20,722 nt of DNA, from assembly GCA_030691925.1 (NCBI GenBank), contig JAUYDG010000033.1:1-20722 (forward strand), given 5' to 3'. Shown in pieces: positions 1 through 6,651 of the stretch. The stretch's first letter is position 1, and the number at the start of each line of letters is the position of its first letter. This stretch comes from Nanobdellota archaeon (GTDB taxonomy: Archaea > Nanobdellota > Nanobdellia > SCGC-AAA011-G17 > VGLX01). The notes under the pieces are model-generated. The model did no database searches and was not told where the DNA came from. It worked only from the letters and a program-made list of their open reading frames with translations. Position numbers and translations under genes: made by a program.

Positions 1-416
1 CTGATAGTGCTAATTGTGGGACTACTGTTAATAAGCCTGCTACGACGCAGAGCTGTGTTTGCCAAGAAATTTGGGCATGTACTGATTGGGGTGCTTGTGA
101 CTGTACCAGTCATAAGCAGACTAGAACTTGTACGGACTACGGTCATTGTGGGACTACTACTAAAAAGCCTGCAACAACGCAAGGCTGTACTTGTAAACAA
201 TTCCAATGCAGAGATGAATACTGGACTGGATGGGGCAGCTGTAATGCAGGTCAACCATCGTGTAGGTCAGGATACGATAAGGTTAGTTGTGACTCTCAAA
301 GGTGTTATATTTTCTGGAAGCGATACAAATGCTTATGCCGAAAAGATTGGACGGTGTGTTCTGCAAATCCGGATTGTGGTGGCTATACAAAACTACCAGG
401 TGAACAGACTTGTTAA
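1..416 (+). CDS. Cys-rich thrombospondin type-1-like surface protein, 3' end (5' end outside window)
   Basis: The open frame runs from base 3 to the TAA at 414-416 with no start codon, so the gene begins upstream of the window. The visible 137 residues are very rich in Cys, Trp, Thr and Gly. They include the pattern W-x-C-x-x-W-x-x-C followed by Q-T-R-T-C and C-G-T-T, which resembles thrombospondin type-1 repeats found in large secreted archaeal proteins. A 44-residue period is visible: NCGTTVNKPATTQSCVC recurs as HCGTTTKKPATTQGCTC. The last 70 residues are a different Cys-rich segment. The many cysteines suggest disulfide-bonded extracellular domains. Adhesion is a guess from the family and from the pilin-like genes that follow. 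A longer-looking ATG-initiated frame at 7-426 is a shadow: it lacks this repeat and Cys pattern. Confidence 0.75.
   Translation, partial: DSANCGTTVNKPATTQSCVCQEIWACTDWGACDCTSHKQTRTCTDYGHCGTTTKKPATTQGCTCKQFQCRDEYWTGWGSCNAGQPSCRSGYDKVSCDSQRCYIFWKRYKCLCRKDWTVCSANPDCGGYTKLPGEQTC
12..194 (+). repeat. Two copies of a 132-bp-period coding repeat
   Basis: Bases 12-62 and 144-194 are near-identical in sequence and in phase, 132 bp apart. Both encode a C-G-T-T-x-x-K-P-A-T-T-Q-x-C-x-C block of the thrombospondin-like protein. Most differences fall at third codon positions, which argues that the protein repeat is under selection. Further copies probably lie upstream of the window. Confidence 0.7.
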
Positions 417-436
417 AATGAACTAAGAAACCAAAA

Positions 437-446
437 CTATAAATAT
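437..446 (+). promoter_or_regulatory. TATA box for the pilin-like genes
   Basis: CTATAAATA lies with its centre about 31 bp before the ATG at 473. Archaeal transcription starts about 25 bp after the TATA centre, so the mRNA would have almost no leader. No Shine-Dalgarno motif is visible before the ATG. Confidence 0.5.
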
Positions 447-472
447 CAGTTTATACTAAAACCATTATAAAA

Positions 473-919
473 ATGAAAAAAAAAGGGGCTAGCGCTGTCG
501 TAGCTTGGGTTCTGCTACTCGGATTTAGCATAGGATTGGCCACGACGATTTTTCTTTGGACCACCAGGCAGACTGAAGAGATGAGCGAAAGCGCTGTAAG
601 GTTTGTTGAGGGGGGCATGCAGTGCGATAATGTCATGATTAATGTTGCAAAGACCCCTGTTACGTGTACACCTCTTATAATTACAAACACTCGTTATTTA
701 AACATAGAAAAAATACTTCTTAGACAAATAAGCAACCCTGCTCCTAATCCGATATATTGCCAGGGTGGGGAAAAGTTTAAAGTAAAAGACCCGGCTATGC
801 CTTGTCCTGAAACTACTGAACCTACTGGCTGGACTGGAAAGATCGAAGTGATGCCTCTTATAAAGATTGATAACGATTTGGTCGCTTGTAAGAATAAGGC
901 CATAACTGTTGAGTGTTAA
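473..919 (+). CDS. Type IV pilin-like protein 1 (class III signal peptide)
   Basis: This 148-residue protein starts with MKKKGASAVVAW followed by a hydrophobic stretch to about residue 30. That matches the archaeal prepilin pattern: basic residues, Gly, then a membrane-spanning/assembly helix. Archaeal prepilin peptidase would be expected to cut after KKKG. The remaining ~115-residue head has several cysteines and prolines, and no known domain that I recognise. It is the first of four consecutive KKG-type genes. The likely role is a minor pilin or pilus-like surface filament subunit. The signal peptide is seen directly; the filament role is inferred from the family. Confidence 0.7.
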   Translation: MKKKGASAVVAWVLLLGFSIGLATTIFLWTTRQTEEMSESAVRFVEGGMQCDNVMINVAKTPVTCTPLIITNTRYLNIEKILLRQISNPAPNPIYCQGGEKFKVKDPAMPCPETTEPTGWTGKIEVMPLIKIDNDLVACKNKAITVEC

Positions 920-921
920 AA

Positions 922-1386
922 ATGAGAAGAAGAAATAAAAAAGGTATAAGCCCGATGGTGGCTACGGTACTGCTGATAGGCTTCGTCATAGCTATAATAC
1001 TCTTGGTGTTTTTATGGGGGAAGAATTACATCGAGGAGTTAGCAGAGAAAAGAGGCTTGCTTGCTGAGAAGCAGCAGTTGTGCACCAGAGTTAGTTTAGG
1101 TGTTGTGAAGGCCTGTTGGAGTGGCGGAAGTGGGGAGATTGTCATCAAGAACCAGGCAGATATACCTATACATAAGTTTGTCTTTAGTGTGGTCGGGGCT
1201 GCTGGAGAGCCTAGCGAAGTTACTAGCAAGCTTGGAGGCTTAGAAACTAAGTCTTACGCTTTTACTTATGATGAAGCAAGCGTAGGCGTACCTAATAATG
1301 TGGATATCATCCCCCATCTAAGGGTTGCTATCGGTCATTATGTTCCTTGCTCAAAGCAGAAGGTTACAGCAAGGCTGAGCTGTTAG
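922..1386 (+). CDS. Type IV pilin-like protein 2
   Basis: I chose the ATG at 922, two bases after the previous stop. A GTG at 913 would overlap the upstream gene and add only three residues before the signal peptide. The 154-residue product begins MRRRNKKGISPMVATVLL and continues with a hydrophobic helix. KKGISPMVATVLLI is a typical archaeal pilin N-terminal motif. The head begins with a charged helix (E-E-L-A-E-K-R) and has four cysteines. It probably sits in one transcript with the gene upstream. A structural or minor pilin is the best guess, since the head does not identify itself. Confidence 0.75.
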   Translation: MRRRNKKGISPMVATVLLIGFVIAIILLVFLWGKNYIEELAEKRGLLAEKQQLCTRVSLGVVKACWSGGSGEIVIKNQADIPIHKFVFSVVGAAGEPSEVTSKLGGLETKSYAFTYDEASVGVPNNVDIIPHLRVAIGHYVPCSKQKVTARLSC

Positions 1387-1387
1387 A

Positions 1388-1400
1388 AATATTTAAATAT
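1388..1400 (+). promoter_or_regulatory. TATA-like element before pilin-like gene 3
   Basis: ATATTTAAATAT is AT-rich and palindromic. It is centred about 50 bp before the ATG at 1444, so a transcript would start near 1420 and carry a leader of about 24 bases that includes the strong Shine-Dalgarno site. This suggests gene 3 has its own promoter. Confidence 0.4.
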
Positions 1401-1426
1401 CGGATAGTATCAAGGTATTTTAATCA

Positions 1427-1434
1427 AAAGGAGG
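1427..1434 (+). promoter_or_regulatory. Strong ribosome binding site that sets the pilin-like 3 start
   Basis: AAGGAGG ends nine bases before the ATG at 1444. It directly abuts an in-frame ATG at 1435, which is too close for initiation, so the ATG at 1444 (MKKRGIS) is preferred. Confidence 0.65.
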
Positions 1435-1443
1435 ATGCTTATA

Positions 1444-1944
1444 ATGAAGAAGAGAGGTATTAGTCCATTAATCGCTACAGTTCTTATACTCGGCTTTACC
1501 GTTGCTCTCGCAGCAATTATAATGACTTGGGGTACTGGCTTTACTAAGAGGATGCAGGAGCAGACTGAGGAGACAGCTAATGTCCAGATTACCTGTGCTA
1601 CTGATGTTGTGTTTGATGTGAAAAGTGCATGCGAAGATCCGGTTACAGGGGGGACTTACAAGTTGACAATAGCAAATAATGGTAATAAGAAAATAGACAA
1701 ATTTCAGATAAGGTTCTATAAAGCTGCAGATGATGTAAAAACTGTAGAGTACACCTTTGGTGGAAATGGGATAGAAGCTTTTGGTATAGAATCTGAATCA
1801 AAAACTTCTGGATACCTTGTTGCTGATGAGGTTAAACAGATAGAAGCGATTCCGGTGATAACAGTAAGCAACAAGCTTATAACCTGCGCGTCGAACATAG
1901 ACTCTTTTGGTAACCTAGAAGGTTCAGCAATAGATAATTGCTAA
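1444..1944 (+). CDS. Type IV pilin-like protein 3
   Basis: The protein of about 166 residues begins MKKRGISPLIATVLILGF, a textbook archaeal class III signal peptide (K-R-G then I-S-P-L-I-A-T-V), followed by a hydrophobic helix to about residue 30. The head domain is beta-rich and polar, with cysteines near residues 51, 61 and the C terminus. It has the strongest translation signal of the cluster (AAGGAGG at 1427-1434) and its own TATA-like element, so it may be the major subunit. That is inferred from signal strength only. The start at 1444 rather than 1435 is set by Shine-Dalgarno spacing. Confidence 0.75.
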   Translation: MKKRGISPLIATVLILGFTVALAAIIMTWGTGFTKRMQEQTEETANVQITCATDVVFDVKSACEDPVTGGTYKLTIANNGNKKIDKFQIRFYKAADDVKTVEYTFGGNGIEAFGIESESKTSGYLVADEVKQIEAIPVITVSNKLITCASNIDSFGNLEGSAIDNC

Positions 1945-1976
1945 GCTTAATTTACATTTTTAATTTTATCTTTATT

Positions 1977-2525
1977 ATGAAAAAGAAGGGTGACATCTGG
2001 GTTTCTGCAGTACTTTACATAGCGCTTGGCATGATTGTTATCACTTTGATTCTTAGTGCCGGTCTTCCTTTGATTAGCAAGATGAGGGACAGGAACACTA
2101 TCGCTCAGACTAAGACTGTAATGTTTGACATCGACAATAATATCAAGGCTGTTGCTAACGAGGCTAAAGGCTCTACAAGGTATTTGTCCCCGGTTGATAT
2201 CAGTGCTGGTGAGTTTATCATCGATTATGATGCTGATATAATTAAATGGAGTATGAAAACTAAGAATAAGATGATGGAGGTTAGCACACCAGACAAACAA
2301 ATCATATTTAATGAGGGTGATTTGAAATTGGAGCTTAAAACAACAGCGATAGAAGATGAATATGATATGACGCTCTCTTTTGATTATTCTGGTAAGGAGG
2401 ATATATCCCTGTCAGGGAATTATCAAAACCCTTTCCAAGGGAGGTATAGCTTTAGTATTAGAAATGTAGGTACTAAGACATGCGGCAGTGAAGAATGCGT
2501 TGGCGTAGACATTACAGTTACGTAA
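1977..2525 (+). CDS. Pilin-like secreted/membrane protein 4
   Basis: I chose the ATG at 1977 (MKKKGDIWVSAVLYIALGM); the extension to 1938 overlaps the upstream gene and adds a non-signal hydrophobic segment. The 182-residue product has the KKKG motif, then a hydrophobic helix to about residue 30, then a polar head rich in D, K and beta-strand-like segments. The helix is divergent: it lacks the I-S-P-x-x-A-T-V signature, and Asp follows KKKG. Such KKGD-type proteins may be minor pilins or separate membrane-anchored proteins. A single C-x4-C pair lies close to the C terminus. It is the last gene of the surface block; the next transcription unit has its own promoter. Confidence 0.65.
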   Translation: MKKKGDIWVSAVLYIALGMIVITLILSAGLPLISKMRDRNTIAQTKTVMFDIDNNIKAVANEAKGSTRYLSPVDISAGEFIIDYDADIIKWSMKTKNKMMEVSTPDKQIIFNEGDLKLELKTTAIEDEYDMTLSFDYSGKEDISLSGNYQNPFQGRYSFSIRNVGTKTCGSEECVGVDITVT

Positions 2526-2526
2526 A

Positions 2527-2535
2527 CTTTTAATA
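2527..2535 (+). promoter_or_regulatory. TATA box for the GlcD/CCG redox operon
   Basis: CTTTTAATA is centred about 28 bp before the ATG at 2560, the spacing expected for a leaderless archaeal mRNA. Confidence 0.55.
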
Positions 2536-2559
2536 CCAGTTCTTTCATACTTCTCTTTT

Positions 2560-3249
2560 ATGTTTAAGCGGTTTTTGGAGAAAGTCACTACAGGCAATAC
2601 GTTGTATTTCCCTGGCTGCATGACTAGGTTTGTTTTGAAGGATTTGGAAAAGAATTATTCGGAGATCTTGAAAAAGATTGGCGTAGATTTTATCATGATC
2701 AAGGAGTTTGAGTACTGCTGCGGCAGCCCGGTTATCAGCGCCGGCTTCAAGAGCGATTTTAACGATTTAGTTGACAAGAACCTTGGAGTTTTCAAGAAGT
2801 ACGGGGTTTCTAAGGTCATTACGAACTGTCCTGCCTGTTACAGCACTTTCTCCTCTAATTTCAATATCAAGGCTGAGCATGTGACCCAGGTTATATGGAA
2901 GAACATTAACAAGCTTGAGCTGAAAAAGTTTAACGAAGCAGTAACTTATCATGACCCCTGCCACTTGGGAAGGTACTCTAATATTTATGAAGAGCCTCGG
3001 AACATCCTGAAGGCTTTAGGCTTCGAGCTTGTCGAATTCAAGAGAAACAGGGAAAATGCTATGTGCTGCGGCGCTGGCGGCGGCTTGAAAAATAACGCTT
3101 CCAAGATGGCCTCCAGGATTGCCAGCCTGAGGCTTAAAGACATTCCTACTAAGAAACTGATAACTTGCTGTCCTATGTGTTATTATCATCTGAAAGAGAA
3201 CGCTCCTGAAGGTGTGGAAGTTTTGGAGCTGAGCCAGGTGCTGATATGA
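2560..3249 (+). CDS. CCG-domain iron-sulfur protein (C-terminal half of GlcF/HdrD type)
   Basis: The 229-residue protein contains two cysteine-rich CCG domains. The first has C20, C53-C54 and C90-x-x-C93; the second has C134, C169-C170 and C203/C204-x-x-C207. This CCG pair is the C-terminal module of glycolate/lactate oxidase iron-sulfur subunits (GlcF, LutA) and of HdrB/HdrD, where it binds an unusual Fe-S cluster. Unlike full-length GlcF/HdrD it has no N-terminal [4Fe-4S] ferredoxin domain. That domain is encoded separately at 4740-5087, at the other end of the operon. It overlaps the GlcD-like gene by 4 bases (ATGA), implying coupled translation. Its likely role is passing electrons from the FAD subunit to an unknown acceptor. 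Confidence 0.85.
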   Translation: MFKRFLEKVTTGNTLYFPGCMTRFVLKDLEKNYSEILKKIGVDFIMIKEFEYCCGSPVISAGFKSDFNDLVDKNLGVFKKYGVSKVITNCPACYSTFSSNFNIKAEHVTQVIWKNINKLELKKFNEAVTYHDPCHLGRYSNIYEEPRNILKALGFELVEFKRNRENAMCCGAGGGLKNNASKMASRIASLRLKDIPTKKLITCCPMCYYHLKENAPEGVEVLELSQVLI

Positions 3250-4394
3250 TAGCTACTCTGAAAGAGAAAATAGGGGATGAGAACATTTCCCAGAAGGAGA
3301 TTGATAAGATTAGCTACAGCTCTGACGCCTCAAGAGTTAGGGGAATCGCTGACAGCATAGTCTGGCCTAGGACTTTGAATGATGTAAGGACCGTAATTTC
3401 TTATGCTAAAAGGCACAGGATTAATGTTGTGCCGAGAGGAGCAGGCACTGGATTGGCCGGGGGTGCTGTACCTCAAAACTCTATTGTCATGGACATGGGC
3501 AGGATGAACAGGTTTGCCGTCAAGGATGACAAAGCTATCGTGGAGCCCGGGGCTGTTTTGGATGACATTAATTCCGTTTCTGAATTCGTGTTGCCGGTTG
3601 AGCCTGGCAGCCATTCTGTCTGCACTGTCGGCGGCATGATAGCAACCAATGCTGCAGGCATGAGGGCGCTAAAATATGGCAAGATGATAGACTGGATTGA
3701 TGAATTGCATGTCATCGATGGCAATGGCAGGCTTATCAAGGCTAAAGGCGAGAAGATAAAAGACTTTTGCGGATTGGAAGGCACTACTGGCGTTGTTGTG
3801 CGCGCCAGGCTTAAGCTCGCGAAGCTTCCTCAGAAAAGGTCTACTTCGATTTTTTCTTACGATGCTATAACCCCTCTGGTTGAGAAGTTTAACAGCTTGA
3901 AGAAGGAGAATGTTTTGGCCATGGAGTTTATTGACAAGTACTGCTCGAGGCTCATAGGCTTGGGCGATTCTAATCATCTGCTGGTGGAGTATGAAGGTGA
4001 TGAGGGTAGCATTAAGGATGAGGAGTCTAGGAAGGTTTGGAAGGCTAGGGACGGCTTGTATGCCTCGATATCTTCTAAGGGTTATATCATTGCGGAGGAT
4101 CCTCAGATACCTCTGGAGTCTATCGATAAGTTCCTGTACTGGCTGCAGAAGAACGACGTTCCTACCTTTGGGCATATAGGCATCGGTGTTGTCCATCCTC
4201 ATTTCAAGAAGGATTCAAAGCTTGTTGAGGAGATGTTCGCTGTTGTCAAGAAGCTTAAAGGCAGCGTCAGCGGGGAGCACGGCATAGGCCTGCTGAAAAA
4301 GCCTTACGTTGGGCAGGAGTTTATTGATAGGGTGAAGGCGCTTAAGGCGGTTTATGACCCTAACAACGTTTTGAACGGAGGAAAGGTGATATGA
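3246..4394 (+). CDS. glcD: FAD-linked oxidase, GlcD / D-lactate dehydrogenase family
   Basis: This 382-residue flavoprotein belongs to the VAO/GlcD family. An N-terminal FAD-binding domain (about residues 35-180) contains RGAGTGLAGGAV and the PGSHS-x-CTVGGMIATNAAG stretch that wraps the cofactor. The C-terminal cap/substrate domain ends with GEHGIGLLKKPYV and the usual DPNNVLNGGK tail. The family motif HIGDGNxH appears here as GHIGIGVVHPHF. At 382 residues it is shorter than typical GlcD (about 450-500), mainly in the cap domain. Relatives oxidise D-2-hydroxyacids such as glycolate or D-lactate; the exact substrate cannot be read from sequence. It overlaps both neighbours by 4 bases, so the operon is translationally coupled. 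Confidence 0.85.
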   Translation: MIATLKEKIGDENISQKEIDKISYSSDASRVRGIADSIVWPRTLNDVRTVISYAKRHRINVVPRGAGTGLAGGAVPQNSIVMDMGRMNRFAVKDDKAIVEPGAVLDDINSVSEFVLPVEPGSHSVCTVGGMIATNAAGMRALKYGKMIDWIDELHVIDGNGRLIKAKGEKIKDFCGLEGTTGVVVRARLKLAKLPQKRSTSIFSYDAITPLVEKFNSLKKENVLAMEFIDKYCSRLIGLGDSNHLLVEYEGDEGSIKDEESRKVWKARDGLYASISSKGYIIAEDPQIPLESIDKFLYWLQKNDVPTFGHIGIGVVHPHFKKDSKLVEEMFAVVKKLKGSVSGEHGIGLLKKPYVGQEFIDRVKALKAVYDPNNVLNGGKVI

Positions 4395-4747
4395 AGAAGA
4401 AGACTGTTTACATCGCGATGAATTCGAAGTATTTCAAGTTCAGGGAATGGATTACTAAGTTTGCTTTCGAGCAGGACGTCATTCCGATCAATTGCCTGAT
4501 GGTTTACGGCTATTATCTTTATGACATGGTCCCAAGGGAGAGGATAATAGAGGCTTACAAGACAGTAGTGTTAAAGTGCGATGAGATCTGGATTTTCGGC
4601 GAAATCTCTGATGGCATAAGGGAGGCTATGATCATCGCTAAGAAGAGCAATATTCCTAGAAAGTTTTTTGACATGACCAACTATCCTACGATAGTCGAGA
4701 TATCAGAAGACCAGGCAGTGTGGGAGGAGGGTGTTAAGTTTGGCTGA
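4391..4747 (+). CDS. Small nucleoside 2-deoxyribosyltransferase-like protein
   Basis: A 118-residue protein without signal peptide or membrane segment. It starts with VYIAMNSKYFKFREW and later has KCDEIWIFGEISDGIREAMIIAKKSNIP, i.e. a Rossmann-like strand, a 'D-E-I-W-I-F-G' strand, then S-D-G-I-x-x-E/A. This layout resembles DUF4406/deoxyribosyltransferase-fold proteins that bind nucleoside-like ligands. Catalytic function is not shown. A GGAGG motif precedes its ATG, which overlaps the glcD-like stop (ATGA). Its position inside a redox operon is unexplained: it may act on a nucleotide cofactor or simply share the transcript. Confidence 0.6.
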   Translation: MKKKTVYIAMNSKYFKFREWITKFAFEQDVIPINCLMVYGYYLYDMVPRERIIEAYKTVVLKCDEIWIFGEISDGIREAMIIAKKSNIPRKFFDMTNYPTIVEISEDQAVWEEGVKFG

Positions 4748-5087
4748 GAGCACCAAGTGCACGGAGTGCGGGCTTTGCAGGACCGCTTGCCCTGTTTTTG
4801 ATATCATGAAGGTCGAGACGCTAAGCCCCAGGGGAAAGGTTATGCTTTTGAAAGAGGATGTTAAGGATGAGATATTTTATGCCTGCACGCTCTGCAAGAA
4901 CTGTACGGTTGCATGCCCTCTGAAACTGGAGCTTGACAAGGATTTTAAGAATCACAGGGCTAAGCTTGAAGAGGATAACAAGACTACCGACGCTTATAAG
5001 GTCCTGATAGACAACGTCAGGAAATACGGCAACCCCTTCGGCAAGGTTGAGGAAGGTAAGCTGCCTAAAGAACTGTTCTGCTGCTGA
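4740..5087 (+). CDS. 2x[4Fe-4S] ferredoxin-domain protein (N-terminal half of GlcF/HdrC type)
   Basis: About 115 residues with two CxxCxxCxxxCP motifs (C7-C10-C13-C17 and C49-C52-C55-C59) separated by LSPRGKVMLLKED. The 'SPRGK' link is characteristic of GlcF/LutB/HdrC-type subunits. The protein ends in Cys-Cys. Together with the CCG protein at 2560 it would rebuild a full GlcF-type subunit. I chose the TTG at 4740 because GGAGG (4723-4729) sits about ten bases upstream. The GTG at 4731 directly abuts that site, so it is less likely but possible (three extra residues). It overlaps the preceding gene by 8 bases. It is the last gene of the operon. Confidence 0.8.
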   Translation: MAESTKCTECGLCRTACPVFDIMKVETLSPRGKVMLLKEDVKDEIFYACTLCKNCTVACPLKLELDKDFKNHRAKLEEDNKTTDAYKVLIDNVRKYGNPFGKVEEGKLPKELFCC

Positions 5088-5095
5088 AAGAAAAA

Positions 5096-5104
5096 GTTTA
5101 ATAA
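5096..5104 (+). promoter_or_regulatory. TATA box for the DUF460 gene
   Basis: GTTTAATAA lies right after the preceding stop codon, centred about 33 bp before the ATG at 5134. No Shine-Dalgarno site precedes the ATG. Confidence 0.45.
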
Positions 5105-5133
5105 GCCATTCTAAGATTAACTTTTTTTAAAGA

Positions 5134-6243
5134 ATGAAGCCTCTTTTGATTGTCGGGATTGATCCAGGGACTACGCTTGCCTATGCTATCCTTGACCTGG
5201 AAGGTAACATGATAAAGGTTGTGAGCTCTAAACAGCTAGACCTTGATTCGCTGACCACTGAGGTTTTTTCTTTTGGCAAGCCTTTAATCGTCGCTACCGA
5301 TGTGAACCCTGTGCCTAGATTCGTTGAGAAATTTGCTTCCCAGACCGGCTCGAAGATTATACAGCCCGGGCAGAGCCTTAAGGTTGTCCAGAAAAAAGAG
5401 TTTACCAAGGAGTACAATGTTGTCAACGATCATGAGCGGGATGCTCTGGCGTCAGCGGTGTTCGCTTTCAAAAAAGTTAGGGCTTTGCTTGAAAAGATAA
5501 ACATTTACGTTAAGAAGCAGGGCAAGGGGTTGTTGAAGGAAGGGATTATCAGGCTTGTTGTGTCTAAAGATTTGAGCATCTCCGATGCCGTTTCTATCTT
5601 GGAGAAGAAAGAGGTGAAGCCTGAATTCAAAAAGCCTAAGATGAGGACAGAGTCCATAAAAGTTAAGTTTGACGAAGTCAAGTATCTTAGGGGGCAGAAT
5701 GAGGGGCTTAGGAAAAGGGCGTCGTATCTTGAGGATGAGATTAATAGGCTGGAGCTTAGTTTCAGCAGGAATTTTGAAAGGAAAGTGCAGGATGTTATAG
5801 GCTTTAGGGACAAAAAAATAAGTTTCCTTAACAAGGAGATAAGGGATTACAAGATGGAGATTGAGAAGCTGAACCAAAAAGTTTTGTCATTGAAGTCTCT
5901 TTTGCCCGACATCGATAAGTTTCTAATTGTTCCAAAACTCAAGAGCTTTAATTTTGATGAGGTCAAGGATGCTGGGCTGAAGGATGTGATCTTTGTTGAG
6001 GATCCTAGCAGTTTCAGCGAAAAGGCTTTAGACTTTCTGAAGGGCAAAGTCACTGTTGTTGTCCATTCAAAGCCGGTCAGCAAAACTGTCCGCAGCAGGT
6101 TTGTGTTTATTGATGTTAAGAGCCTTGATGCTGTCATCGAAGACAGGTTTGTTCTGGTTGGTAAGTCAAAGTTTGAAAGGGAAAAGAACAAGGTTAATAT
6201 CCTTGCTAGGGTTGTTGAAGAGTATGAGAAAGAGAGGGGTTGA
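5134..6243 (+). CDS. DUF460 family RuvC/RNase H-fold protein
   Basis: 369 residues. The N-terminal domain begins LLIVGIDPGTTLAYAILD (D10 in the I-D-P-G motif), has a second acidic site at TDVNP (D56), and ends with NDHERDALASAVFA (D99, E101, D103). This acidic layout is that of RuvC/RNase H-fold nucleases and matches the archaeal DUF460 family. Residues about 180-250 form a charged coiled coil. A C-terminal alpha/beta domain follows. Members are proposed to be nucleic-acid enzymes in replication, repair or tRNA/RNA metabolism, without firm assignment. This copy appears shorter than many relatives. It is alone in its unit; the facing strand holds the next genes. Family assignment is strong, substrate unknown. 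Confidence 0.8.
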   Translation: MKPLLIVGIDPGTTLAYAILDLEGNMIKVVSSKQLDLDSLTTEVFSFGKPLIVATDVNPVPRFVEKFASQTGSKIIQPGQSLKVVQKKEFTKEYNVVNDHERDALASAVFAFKKVRALLEKINIYVKKQGKGLLKEGIIRLVVSKDLSISDAVSILEKKEVKPEFKKPKMRTESIKVKFDEVKYLRGQNEGLRKRASYLEDEINRLELSFSRNFERKVQDVIGFRDKKISFLNKEIRDYKMEIEKLNQKVLSLKSLLPDIDKFLIVPKLKSFNFDEVKDAGLKDVIFVEDPSSFSEKALDFLKGKVTVVVHSKPVSKTVRSRFVFIDVKSLDAVIEDRFVLVGKSKFEREKNKVNILARVVEEYEKERG

Positions 6244-6294
6244 ATCCCCTCATAGAATTTGTGGCAGTTTATGCTTGGATAGAAAGAGTATCAG

Positions 6295-6335
6295 GGCTGC
6301 CCCTTGATTTCACCACCTCCCTTCCATGGGCAGCC
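6295..6335. repeat. 8-bp perfect inverted repeat with 25-bp loop
   Basis: GGCTGCCC (6295-6302) pairs exactly with GGGCAGCC (6328-6335). Read on the minus strand, the loop contains GGGAGGTGGTGA, i.e. the stop codon of the ORF at 6310-6591 and a purine-rich Shine-Dalgarno-like run. It may be a terminator-like or translation-control hairpin; no T-run follows it. Confidence 0.4.
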
Positions 6336-6591
6336 GCCTCAGTTGTTCACTGAATATCCTGCTGATTGTTTCTAGGCTTAGGTCTGTATTTAGAATACCC
6401 TCCCTTTTGTACCAGTGGTTTTCTACCACTATAGTCTTTGCCCTCTGTTTTGCTTTAGTGGTTCTTATAAATTTTAAGGGCTGTTCTGTTATGAACTTTA
6501 AAGGCTGTTTCTTTGTTATTTTTCTCATGTATTCTTTCCAGCTTAGATAGCTCCCGCTATTTCGTTTGAATATCAAGTTTTTCACCCCCAA
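6310..6591 (-). CDS. Possible small basic hypothetical protein
   Basis: An open frame of 93 codons starting at TTG (or a GTG two codons later). The product is Lys/Arg-rich with an internal duplication (QPLKFIT then QPLKFIR) and a C-terminal half, ILNTDLSLETISRIFSEQL, that could form an amphipathic helix. A TATA-like AATATATAC on the minus strand near 6621-6630 would allow a leaderless start close to 6591. No known domain is recognised. The non-ATG start and repetitive sequence leave real doubt; the region could instead be non-coding. Confidence 0.3.
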   Translation of the reverse strand: MGVKNLIFKRNSGSYLSWKEYMRKITKKQPLKFITEQPLKFIRTTKAKQRAKTIVVENHWYKREGILNTDLSLETISRIFSEQLRRLPMEGRW

Positions 6592-6639
6592 GATATTATT
6601 TTGTAACTTTTCTTAACTTACAGTATATATTGGCGGCTG

Positions 6640-6651
6640 GGTTTATAAACC
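6640..6651. promoter_or_regulatory. Palindromic TATA element, potentially bidirectional
   Basis: GGTTTATAAACC is a perfect 12-bp palindrome containing a good archaeal TATA box, so it reads the same on both strands. On the plus strand a transcript would start near 6672, where no good ORF exists. On the minus strand it would start near 6619, just before the small ORF at 6591. Confidence 0.4.

Noticed and set aside
7..426. A 139-codon ATG-initiated frame on the plus strand
   Set aside because: It lies over the frame that begins at base 3, which has clear Cys-rich thrombospondin repeats with silent differences. The shadow frame has no such pattern.
3669..4202. Minus-strand ORF of 177 codons inside the GlcD-like gene
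   Set aside because: It is opposite a fully conserved flavoprotein gene with all family motifs, and no promoter or known domain supports it.
6234..6251. GAGGGG/CCCCTC hairpin at the DUF460 stop, like a T-arm or terminator
   Set aside because: The loop has six bases rather than the seven of a tRNA T-loop, the stem overlaps the coding end, and no T-run follows. It may be coincidental.
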